Positions 31,411-38,252 of a DNA stretch of 49,324 nt are shown one piece after another. The number at the start of each line of letters is the position of its first letter. The first letter of the stretch is position 1. The position numbers were made by a program, and so were the translations under genes. Under the pieces are notes generated by a model. It worked only from the letters and a program-made list of their open reading frames with translations, was not told the DNA's origin and made no database searches. The stretch is taken from positions 633,994 through 683,317 of the forward strand of contig NZ_JACHJY010000005.1 in NCBI RefSeq assembly GCF_014203895.1, in the 5' to 3' direction. Source of the DNA: Streptomyces nymphaeiformis. Its GTDB lineage: Bacteria > Actinomycetota > Actinomycetes > Streptomycetales > Streptomycetaceae.

Positions 31411-32076
31411 TTGCGTCAACTACGGGGACAGGAGAGGGCCATTACCGCCAACCGGTCGACGAGCTGGTCGTTCGCCGACGCCTTCGTCGCCGAGGACGAA
31501 GCCCTGCGCTGGGCCCGTGAGCGGGCCCGGGAGGCAGGGCTGCCCTCGGTGTCCCCGGGCACCGGTGGGGCGCTGCGCCTGCTCGCGGCGACGGCGGACG
31601 CCAAGGCGGTGGCGGAGATCGGCACCGGCACGGGCGTGTCCGGCATCTACCTGCTGCTCGGGATGCGGCCGGACGGCGTGCTGACGACGGTGGACCTCCA
31701 GCCGGAGCGGCAGCAGCTGGCCAAGACGGCGTTCCGGGCGGCGGGCTTCGCGGGCAACCGGGCCCGTTTCATCCCCGGCCGCGCCCTGGACGTGCTGCCG
31801 CGGCTCGCGGACGGCGGGTACGACCTGGTGTTCTGCGACGGCGACCGGCTCGAGTACCTGGACTATCTCGCTGAATCGTTGCGCCTGCTGCGACCGGGGG
31901 GTCTCGTCTGCTTCGAGGGCGTCTTCGCGGAGGGCCGCACGGTCGATTCGGGCGCCCAGCCGGCGGAGGTCCAGCGGGTCCGGGAGCTACTGCGCGCGGT
32001 GCGGGAGAGCCAGGAGCTCGTGCCCTCACTGCTGCCGGTGGGCGACGGCCTGCTGTGCGCGGTACGCCGCGGCTGA
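31411..32076 (+). CDS. O-methyltransferase (SAM-dependent, class I)
   Basis: This protein of up to 221 aa has the SAM-binding motif AEIGTGTGVSG, then VDLQPERQQ, and DLVFCDGDRLEYLDYL, the pattern of family-3 O-methyltransferases with a metal-binding Asp. From memory it corresponds to Rv1220c, also divergent from sigE. The start is uncertain. TTG at 31411 lies five bases after the -10 TACAGT and keeps the conserved LRGQERAITANR segment. An alternative is ATT at 31441, which has a near-ideal GGAGAGG five bases before it. The substrate is unknown. Confidence 0.87.
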   Translation: MRQLRGQERAITANRSTSWSFADAFVAEDEALRWARERAREAGLPSVSPGTGGALRLLAATADAKAVAEIGTGTGVSGIYLLLGMRPDGVLTTVDLQPERQQLAKTAFRAAGFAGNRARFIPGRALDVLPRLADGGYDLVFCDGDRLEYLDYLAESLRLLRPGGLVCFEGVFAEGRTVDSGAQPAEVQRVRELLRAVRESQELVPSLLPVGDGLLCAVRRG

Positions 32077-32154
32077 GGACTCCCCGAGCACTCCCCGGGC
32101 CGCACCGCCTCGGCCCGCACCGCCGATCGGAGGGCGTACCGCCCCCGGAGACAC

Positions 32155-32190
32155 CGCTGCCCCGGGACGGCGGACCGTACCGGGGCAGCG
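32155..32190. terminator. Terminator between methyltransferase and DUF3117 genes
   Basis: CGCTGCCCCGG and CCGGGGCAGCG pair over eleven bases around a 14-base loop. It lies between convergent genes and can serve both. Confidence 0.75.
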
Positions 32191-32213
32191 CTCAGGAATC
32201 GTGGAGAAGAGGG

Positions 32214-32381
32214 TCAGCCGACGACCTTCTTGAGGGCGTCGCCCAGCGCCTCGGCCTCGTCCGGGGTCAGCTCGACGACAAGCCGACCGCCGCCTTCGAG
32301 CGGAACGCGCATGACGATGCCCCGCCCCTCCTTGGTCACCTCGAGCGGGCCGTCACCCGTCCGCGGCTTCATGGCCGCCAT
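32214..32381 (-). CDS. DUF3117 family protein (55 aa)
   Basis: A complete small protein, beginning MAAMKPRTGDGPLEV and ending with EALGDALKKVVG, matches DUF3117, a widespread actinobacterial family (Rv1211 in M. tuberculosis, from memory). ATG is supported by GGAAGGGG nine bases upstream. It is too short for most filters but highly conserved. The function is unknown. Confidence 0.92.
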   Translation of the reverse strand: MAAMKPRTGDGPLEVTKEGRGIVMRVPLEGGGRLVVELTPDEAEALGDALKKVVG

Positions 32382-32693
32382 GCTTGTTCCCCTTCCTGAA
32401 ACCAGCTCATCGTCAGCCGGGCAGCTCCTTGGTGTGGAGCACGCGTCACCGGCTTCGAACACATTGCTTCCAGGTCATTATCCCGCATGGCAGGACCCGA
32501 TGACCAACATCGCTCGGCATCGCTTGCGCAACGCGCTCTCTCAAAACCCCACATTTCGGGGATCGGCCTGCGATACTGCGCCGCTCGGCGTCGGAACGTC
32601 TCCCTTCAATCTTTGACGCAGCTCACATGGGCGACGCGGGTGATCTCCGCCATGCTGGGCGGGTCAACCACGCAATGAGGCGAAGGGATCCCG
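32382..32693. other. Divergent intergenic region, DUF3117 / crotonase
   Basis: This 312-base region is noticeably AT-richer than its surroundings. For DUF3117 a GATAAT -10 (minus strand, near 32480) with TTGGTC 19 bases upstream is possible. For the crotonase, TTGACG at about 32613 is a -35 candidate without a convincing -10. No ORF is supported. A hairpin CCCCACATTTCGGGG near 32546-32560 is visible. Confidence 0.35.
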
Positions 32694-33497
32694 ATGGCCG
32701 ACACGGTGCTGTACGAGGTGAGCGACGGGCTCGCCACCATCACGCTCAACCGGCCCGAGGCCATGAACGCGCTGAACGTGGCGACCAAGGTCGCCCTCCG
32801 TGACGCCGCGGAGACGGCCGCGGCCGATCCGGCCGTACGGGCGGTGCTGCTGACGGCCGCCGGCGACCGGGCGTTCTGCGTGGGCCAGGACCTGAAGGAG
32901 CACATCGGGCTGCTCGCGGCGGACCAGGAGTCCGGCACGAGCGAGACCATGAACACGGTCCGTGACCACTACAACCCGATCGTGCGCGCGCTCACCGGCA
33001 TGCGCAAGCCGGTCGTCGCGGGCGTGAACGGCGTCGCCGCCGGGGCCGGCTTCGGCTTCGCGCTCGCCGCCGACTACCGGGTGGTCGCGGACACGGCCTC
33101 CTTCAGCACCGCCTTCGCGGGCGTGGCGCTCACCGCCGACTCGGGCGTGTCGTGGACGCTGCCGCGCCTCATCGGCGCGAGCCGGGCCTCCGACCTGCTG
33201 CTCTTCCCGCGCTCGATCTCCGCGCAGGAGGCGTACGAGCTGGGCGTCGTGAACCGCCTGGTCCCGGCCGCCGACCTGGCCGCCGAGGCGGAGAAGGTGG
33301 CCCGGAAGCTCGCGGCGGGCCCGACCGTGGCGTACGCGGCGCTGAAGGAGTCCCTCGCCTACGGCGCCGACCACTCCCTCACGGAAGCCCTCGACAAGGA
33401 GGAGGAGCTGCAGACCCTGGCGGGCGCCTCGGAGGACCACACGATCGCGGTCCGCGCGTTCATCGCGAAGGAGAAGCCGCGGTATCTGGGCCGCTGA
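32694..33497 (+). CDS. Enoyl-CoA hydratase/isomerase family protein (PaaG-like)
   Basis: This 267-aa crotonase-fold enzyme acts on acyl-CoA thioesters. The oxyanion residues are in FCVGQDL and GVNGVAAGAGFGFALAADYRV. The usual second catalytic Glu is replaced by the sequence GVALTADSGVSWTLPRLIG, where Asp in LTADSG matches PaaG-type isomerases rather than hydratases. It may therefore be a ring-epoxide or double-bond isomerase. GAAGGGA precedes the ATG by six bases. No phenylacetate genes are nearby, so the pathway is uncertain. Confidence 0.88.
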   Translation: MADTVLYEVSDGLATITLNRPEAMNALNVATKVALRDAAETAAADPAVRAVLLTAAGDRAFCVGQDLKEHIGLLAADQESGTSETMNTVRDHYNPIVRALTGMRKPVVAGVNGVAAGAGFGFALAADYRVVADTASFSTAFAGVALTADSGVSWTLPRLIGASRASDLLLFPRSISAQEAYELGVVNRLVPAADLAAEAEKVARKLAAGPTVAYAALKESLAYGADHSLTEALDKEEELQTLAGASEDHTIAVRAFIAKEKPRYLGR

Positions 33498-33538
33498 GCA
33501 GCCCCGGAACCCGTTCGTACGGTGGGTGGGCGGGTCTA

Positions 33539-33544
33539 TAGGAT
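33539..33544 (+). promoter_or_regulatory. -10 box candidate for the first FG-GAP gene
   Basis: TAGGAT lies within TCTATAGGATCC, 38 bases before the GTG start. No matching -35 is evident, so it may depend on an activator or another sigma factor. Confidence 0.4.
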
Positions 33545-33581
33545 CCGCTCACCACTTGTACGCACACACCTGGGGGGTTCC

Positions 33582-34826
33582 GTGCGTCCTTCTCCTTCCG
33601 CGCGCCTTCTTCGCGGCGCGCTCACGGCGGGCGCGGCCCTGGGCCTGTCCGCCACCGTCCTGTCCTCGCCGGCGCAGGCGACGGACGGCTGGGACCGGTG
33701 TCCCGACAACGCCGTGTGCGGCTTCAGCCAGCCGCTGTACCAGGGCGACATGATCGTGATCCGGAAGCCGATGCTGTCGCTCGGCTCCTGGGACAACCGC
33801 ATCCGGTCCTTCATCGTGAGGCTTCCCGGGTTCTCCGACGCGGCCTGCTTCTTCCCGCGGCCGGGGCTCGACCCCGAGGGCTCCACGCACTTCTACACGT
33901 CGGAGTCCTTCGACGAGAGCGCCTACCCGGAGCTCGACCGGGCGGTCAGCTCCGTGGACATCGGCCCCGAGGCGGACGACTTCTGCGGCTCCGAGAGCCG
34001 CTATCCGGTCCTCTACGACAACCCGCGTCCGCGTCCCGCCACGCTCCCGGCGTCCGGCGCCTTCGGCGACCTGAACAACGACGGGTACGCCGACGTCGCC
34101 GCGCGCAACCTGGTCGGCCAGCTGTGGACGTCCCACGCCTACACGAGCCCCGGCCGGAACCTGCTCATCGGCGGCGGCTGGGAGGGCATGACCAAGCTGA
34201 CCCGGCACGGCGACTACGACGGCGACCGCAACGAGGACGTCCTCGCCCGCGACAAGGCCGGCGTCCTCTGGCTCTACCCCGGCAACGGCCAGGGCTGGTT
34301 CAAGCCCCGCGTCAAGATCGGCGGCGGCTGGAACACCATGCGGGACCTCGCCGCGGCCGGTGACCTCACCGGCGACGGCAAGGCCGACCTGCTCGCCTCC
34401 GACGGCGACGGCGTCCTGTGGACCTACCCGGGCAACGGCCGCGGCTGGTTCGGCGCCCGCAAGAAGGTCGGCGGCGGCTGGAAGGCGGTCAACGAGCTCG
34501 TCGGCGCGGGCGACATGAACTCCGACAAGAAGGCCGACCTGGTCGCCCGCGACACCGCGGGCAAGCTCTGGCTCTACCCGGGCAACGGCCGCGGCTGGTT
34601 CACCACGCGCAAGCTCATCGGCACCGGCGGCTGGAACAGCCACGCCGAGCTGGCCGGCCTCGGCGACGTCACCGGCGACGGCCGCCCCGACGTGGTGGCG
34701 CACGGCCCCGGCAGGGAGTCCTACGAGGGCCGGGTCCGGCTCCGGGTCTACCCCGGCACCGCCGACGGGCACCTCCTCGCGCCCCGGGACCTCGGCACTC
34801 TCCGGTCCGTCGGCTTCGCCTTCTGA
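33582..34826 (+). CDS. Secreted I36-like/FG-GAP repeat protein 1
   Basis: This 414-aa protein starts with a Sec signal peptide (basic start, hydrophobic 12-25, cleavage near PAQA-TDG). Residues about 35-80 hold a peptidase-inhibitor-I36/beta-gamma-crystallin-like module (CPDNAVCGF, SLGSWDNRIRSF). Then come five FG-GAP/VCBS repeats of about 52 residues, each with a calcium-type loop (GDLNNDGYADV, GDYDGDRNEDV, GDLTGDGKADL, GDMNSDKKADL, GDVTGDGRPDV) and most followed by LWxYPGNGxGWF. GTG is chosen because GGGGGG lies six bases upstream and the signal peptide starts there. A close paralogue follows 30 bases later. Binding partner unknown. Confidence 0.88.
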   Translation: MRPSPSARLLRGALTAGAALGLSATVLSSPAQATDGWDRCPDNAVCGFSQPLYQGDMIVIRKPMLSLGSWDNRIRSFIVRLPGFSDAACFFPRPGLDPEGSTHFYTSESFDESAYPELDRAVSSVDIGPEADDFCGSESRYPVLYDNPRPRPATLPASGAFGDLNNDGYADVAARNLVGQLWTSHAYTSPGRNLLIGGGWEGMTKLTRHGDYDGDRNEDVLARDKAGVLWLYPGNGQGWFKPRVKIGGGWNTMRDLAAAGDLTGDGKADLLASDGDGVLWTYPGNGRGWFGARKKVGGGWKAVNELVGAGDMNSDKKADLVARDTAGKLWLYPGNGRGWFTTRKLIGTGGWNSHAELAGLGDVTGDGRPDVVAHGPGRESYEGRVRLRVYPGTADGHLLAPRDLGTLRSVGFAF

Positions 34827-34856
34827 CTCTTCCTCTTCGTGAACGGATTCCGATCC

Positions 34857-36083
34857 ATGATCCGCAGCAACCGGGGCCGTCGCGCCCTGGCCGCCGCCGT
34901 CACCACGGCGGCGTCCCTCGCGACCCTCATGACCACCGCGCCCCCGGCCTCCGCCGGCGAGGAGCGCTGCCCGTCCGGGCGGCTGTGCGTCTTCCAGTAC
35001 CGCGACTACAAGGGCGAGATGAAGATCATCTCGTCCAGCCAGTCCACCCTCGGCGCCTGGGACAACACGATCTCCAGCGTCGTCAACAACTCCGCGCTGC
35101 ACGCCGTGCTCAACGTCGACGCGAACTACCGGGGCGGCGACTCCCTGGTCATGGACCCGCACAACGGCGGGGTCAGCTTCGACGGCTCGGTCATGGGCCA
35201 GCTCGACAACCGGATCAGCTCGATCCGCGTGGCGACCACCGCCTGGGAGGCCAGCAGCGGCGTCGCGTGGATGGACTGGTGGCCGCAGGAGAAGCGTCCC
35301 ACCGGCCTTCCCGCCGCCGCGCAGTTCGGCGACCTGAACAACGACTCCCGGCCCGACCTCCTCGAGCGGGCCGACGACGGCCGACTGTGGTACCTCCACG
35401 GCTACTCGGCCAGCTGGGACACCCCGCCCAAGGGCGTGCTGATCGGCGGCGGCTGGAACGCCATGACGCAGATCGTCCGCCACGGCGACTATGACGGCGA
35501 CCGCAACGAGGACGTCTTCGCGCGCGACCGGTCCGGCGTCCTCTGGTTCTACCCGGGCAACGGGCGCGGCTACTTCAAGCCCCGCGTGAAGATCGGCAGC
35601 GGCTGGAACACCATGAAGGAGATCAAGGCCGTCGGCGACATCACCGGTGACGGCCGCCGCGACCTGGTCGCCCGGGACACCGCCGGTGTCCTGTGGACGT
35701 ACCCGGGCAACGGCCACGGCTGGTTCGGCGCCCGCAAGAAGGTCGGCGGCGGCTGGAACGCCATGAACCGGCTCGTGGCGCCCGGCGACATGACCGGCGA
35801 CGGCAAGTCCGACCTGGTCGCCCGAGACGGCTCGCGCGGACTCTGGCTCTACCCCGGCAACGGTCGGGGCGCCTTCGGCGCCCGCACCAAGCTGCCGTAC
35901 GCCTGGCCGTCGGACGCCCCCGTCTTCTCCGTCGGCGACGTGACGGGCGACGGCAAGTCGGACCTGATGCGTCCGATCGACTGGAACCAGCTCTACGTCT
36001 ACGCCGGCAACGGCCGCGGTGGCATCGGCAGCCCGCAGGCCGACATGGGCTGGGACACCGCCGAGCGCGTCCACGTCTTCTGA
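34857..36083 (+). CDS. Secreted I36-like/FG-GAP repeat protein 2
   Basis: This 408-aa paralogue has the same plan. A signal peptide (to about ASA-GEE) is followed by a fuller I36-like domain (CPSGRLCVFQYRDYKGEMK, LGAWDNTISSVVN) and five FG-GAP repeats with DxDxDG-type loops and YPGNGxGxF motifs. Its repeats are nearly interchangeable with those of gene 1, so the pair arose by tandem duplication. ATG at 34857 is preferred, with GTG at 34839 as an alternative; neither has a strong Shine-Dalgarno. The first repeat of each protein has lost part of the loop consensus. Likely an extracellular calcium-stabilised binding protein. Confidence 0.87.
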   Translation: MIRSNRGRRALAAAVTTAASLATLMTTAPPASAGEERCPSGRLCVFQYRDYKGEMKIISSSQSTLGAWDNTISSVVNNSALHAVLNVDANYRGGDSLVMDPHNGGVSFDGSVMGQLDNRISSIRVATTAWEASSGVAWMDWWPQEKRPTGLPAAAQFGDLNNDSRPDLLERADDGRLWYLHGYSASWDTPPKGVLIGGGWNAMTQIVRHGDYDGDRNEDVFARDRSGVLWFYPGNGRGYFKPRVKIGSGWNTMKEIKAVGDITGDGRRDLVARDTAGVLWTYPGNGHGWFGARKKVGGGWNAMNRLVAPGDMTGDGKSDLVARDGSRGLWLYPGNGRGAFGARTKLPYAWPSDAPVFSVGDVTGDGKSDLMRPIDWNQLYVYAGNGRGGIGSPQADMGWDTAERVHVF

Positions 36084-36105
36084 CGGACCCGCACCCGGGG
36101 CGCCC

Positions 36106-36690
36106 CTACCGGTCGCCCCGGGCCACGCACCCCTTCAGATGGTCGTCGACCAGCCCGCAGGCCTGCATCAGGGCGTACGCCGTGGTGGGGCCGATGAAGC
36201 GGAGGCCGCGCTTCTTGAGGGCCTTGGACAGGGCCGTCGACTCGTCCGTGACCGCGGGGACCTCCGCGATCGTGAGCGGCGCCGAGCGGGTCGCCGGGTC
36301 CGGGGCGTACGACCAGATCAGCGCGTCGAGCTCGCCCGGCGACCAGTCGGCCAGCAGCTTCGCGTTGGCCAGGGTCGCGTCGACCTTGGCGCGGTTGCGG
36401 ATGATGCCCTCGTCGGCGAGGAGCCGCTCGCGGTCCGCCTCGCCGAACGCGGCGACCGAGGCGATCTCGAAGCCGGCGAAGGCGCGCCGGAAGCCCTCGC
36501 GGCGGCGCAGGATCGTGATCCACGACAGGCCCGACTGGAAGGCCTCGAGGCACAGCCGCTCGAACAGCGCGTCGTCGCCGTGGACCGGGCGGCCCCACTC
36601 CTCGTCGTGGTACGCGACGTAGTCCTCGGTCGACAGGCCCCAGGGGCAGCGCAGCCGCCCGTCGGGCCCGGGGACCGCCCCGCCCGTCAC
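36106..36690 (-). CDS. tag: DNA-3-methyladenine glycosylase I
   Basis: This 194-aa base-excision repair enzyme removes 3-methyladenine from alkylated DNA. It shows the Tag family pattern: RCPWG near the N-terminus, YHDEEWGRPVHGDDALFE, CLEAFQSGLSWITILRRRE, and the C-terminal RFIGPTTAYALMQACGLVDDH. The N-terminal Cys (RCPWG) and conserved C-terminal region could contribute to zinc binding as in E. coli Tag. GTG at 36690 overlaps the stop of the DivIVA-like gene as GTGA, so the two are co-translated. Confidence 0.94.
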   Translation of the reverse strand: MTGGAVPGPDGRLRCPWGLSTEDYVAYHDEEWGRPVHGDDALFERLCLEAFQSGLSWITILRRREGFRRAFAGFEIASVAAFGEADRERLLADEGIIRNRAKVDATLANAKLLADWSPGELDALIWSYAPDPATRSAPLTIAEVPAVTDESTALSKALKKRGLRFIGPTTAYALMQACGLVDDHLKGCVARGDR

Positions 36691-37067
36691 TTCTCGCCGC
36701 CCTCGGTGTCGGCGTCACCGCCGGGGGCCGCGCCCGCGAGCGCCTCCTCCAGCTCGGCGATCCGGGCGTCGCGCTCCGCGAGCTCGGCGCCGAGCCGTAC
36801 GAGGACGTCGTCCACGTCGGCCATCCGGTAGCCGCGCGCCGCGACGGGGAGGCGCAGCGCCTCGACGTCGGCGCGGTCCACCGGGCGGGCGGCCGGGAGC
36901 GGGTCGACGAGCTGCTCGGGCGCCGCCTCGGGCAGCACCTCGCTGTCGCCGCCGCCGACCACGGCGAGGGTCACCGCGGCCACGACCACGACCATCGTGA
37001 TGAGCAGAAACCAGAACACTGCGCGCCTCTCCCCGGAGTGGAAAACGTCCCGTGCCGATCGTGCCAT
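36687..37067 (-). CDS. Short DivIVA-domain membrane protein
   Basis: This 126-aa protein has a transmembrane helix at about 17-38 and then a DivIVA-like segment containing RLPVAARGYRMADVDDVLVRLGAELAERDARI, the usual Gly-Tyr-containing start of DivIVA domains, ending in an acidic tail. It lacks the long coiled coil of true DivIVA. From memory it corresponds to Rv1209, which also lies between folP2 and the glycosylase. ATG at 37067 is the first start that precedes the helix. Confidence 0.83.
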   Translation of the reverse strand: MARSARDVFHSGERRAVFWFLLITMVVVVAAVTLAVVGGGDSEVLPEAAPEQLVDPLPAARPVDRADVEALRLPVAARGYRMADVDDVLVRLGAELAERDARIAELEEALAGAAPGGDADTEGGEK

Positions 37068-37121
37068 GCGCCACCGACAGTTAGGGTCGCAGGCGAACGG
37101 ACGCGAGGGAGGACATAAGGG

Positions 37122-37982
37122 ATGCTGCGCTTGGGACGGCGTGAATTCGGGCCGCACGAGCCGGTGATCATGGCGATCGTGAACCGGACGCCCGACTCCT
37201 TCTACGACCAGGGCGCGACCTTCCGCGACGAGCCGGCGCTCGCCCGGGTCGAGCAGGCCGTGGCGGAGGGGGCGGCGATCATCGACATCGGCGGGGTGAA
37301 GGCGGGCCCCGGCGAGGAGGTGACGGCCGAGGAGGAGGCGCGGCGCACGGTCGGCTTCGTCGCCGAGGTCCGCAGGCGCCACCCCGACGTGGTGATCAGC
37401 GTCGACACCTGGCGGGCGGACGTCGGCGAGGCGGTGTGCGAGGCCGGGGCGGACGTCCTGAACGACGCCTGGGGCGGCGTCGACCCGCGGCTCGCCGAGG
37501 TCGCCGCGAAGTACGGCGCGGGGCTCGTCTGCACGCACGCGGGCGGCGCGGAGCCGCGGACGCGACCGCACCGGGTGGAGTACGAGGACGTGATGGCCGA
37601 CATCCTGCGCGTCACGGTGGGCCTCGCGGAGCGCGCGGCCTCGCTCGGCGTGCGGCGGGACGGGATCATGATCGACCCCGGTCACGACTTCGGGAAGAAC
37701 ACCCGGCACAGCCTGGAGGCGACGCGGCGCCTCGGTGAGATGGCGGAGACGGGGTGGCCCGTCCTCGTGTCCCTGTCGAACAAGGACTTCGTGGGCGAGA
37801 CCCTGGACCGGCCGGTCAAGGAGCGGGTCCTCGGCACGTTGGCGACGACGGCGGTGTCGGCGTGGCTGGGGGCGCAGGTGTACCGGGTCCACGAGGTCGC
37901 GGAGACGCGGCAGGTCCTCGACATGGTGGCGTCGATCGCCGGCCACCGGCAGCCGGCCGTGGCCCGGCGCGGGCTGGCGTAG
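37122..37982 (+). CDS. FolP2-like dihydropteroate synthase homologue
   Basis: This 286-aa TIM-barrel protein of the DHPS family has NRTPDSFYDQGATF, SVDTWRADV, NDAWGG, DPGHDFGKN, SLSNKDF and VYRVHEV, which correspond to the pterin-binding residues. The loop that in true FolP reads GGEST-Arg-Pro-Gly is here GGVKAGPG (57-64), so the Ser/Thr and Arg used for p-aminobenzoate are missing. This is the FolP2 type; from memory M. tuberculosis FolP2 (Rv1207) lacks DHPS activity. GAGGGAGGA precedes the ATG. It is divergent from the DivIVA-like gene and ends at a terminator. Confidence 0.9.
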   Translation: MLRLGRREFGPHEPVIMAIVNRTPDSFYDQGATFRDEPALARVEQAVAEGAAIIDIGGVKAGPGEEVTAEEEARRTVGFVAEVRRRHPDVVISVDTWRADVGEAVCEAGADVLNDAWGGVDPRLAEVAAKYGAGLVCTHAGGAEPRTRPHRVEYEDVMADILRVTVGLAERAASLGVRRDGIMIDPGHDFGKNTRHSLEATRRLGEMAETGWPVLVSLSNKDFVGETLDRPVKERVLGTLATTAVSAWLGAQVYRVHEVAETRQVLDMVASIAGHRQPAVARRGLA

Positions 37983-38010
37983 CGCCCGCCCCTCACAGAA
38001 CCGCCGCAAC

Positions 38011-38054
38011 CGCCGCACCCGGCCCCACTCCCAGGGGACCGGGTGCGGCGTTTT
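38011..38054 (+). terminator. Terminator after the folP2-like gene
   Basis: CGCCGCACCCGG and CCGGGTGCGGCG pair perfectly around a 16-base loop and are followed by TTTT. It is a classical intrinsic terminator. Confidence 0.88.
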
Positions 38055-38173
38055 CGTACCCTTCTCCGCCCAACTCGCGGCAGCCTCACGCCACTTCTTC
38101 GCCGCAACGGGTTCCGTCACGCCCCTTCCCGTCGCCATGTGACGTGTGAAATTGTACCTCCGCTCCGCCGCCA

Positions 38174-38193
38174 ATTGACGGAGCTCCGTCAAT
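38174..38193. promoter_or_regulatory. Perfect 20-bp palindrome upstream of the collagenase gene
   Basis: ATTGACGGAG and CTCCGTCAAT form an uninterrupted 20-base palindrome ending 59 bases before the GTG start. TTGACG inside it could be a -35 box, but no -10 is well spaced. An AT-rich stretch (GAAATTGTAC) lies 17 bases upstream. It looks like a repressor or activator site for the secreted protease. Confidence 0.6.
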
Positions 38194-38252
38194 CAATCCC
38201 CCACTGTGTCCGGCCGCGCACCCCGGCGGCCGAGCAAGGCCTGGAGGCCTAG

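Noticed and set aside
33549..36074. 841-codon minus-strand frame across the FG-GAP genes
   Set aside because: Repeats in it are the complement of the FG-GAP repeats, and both plus-strand genes have signal peptides and good motifs.
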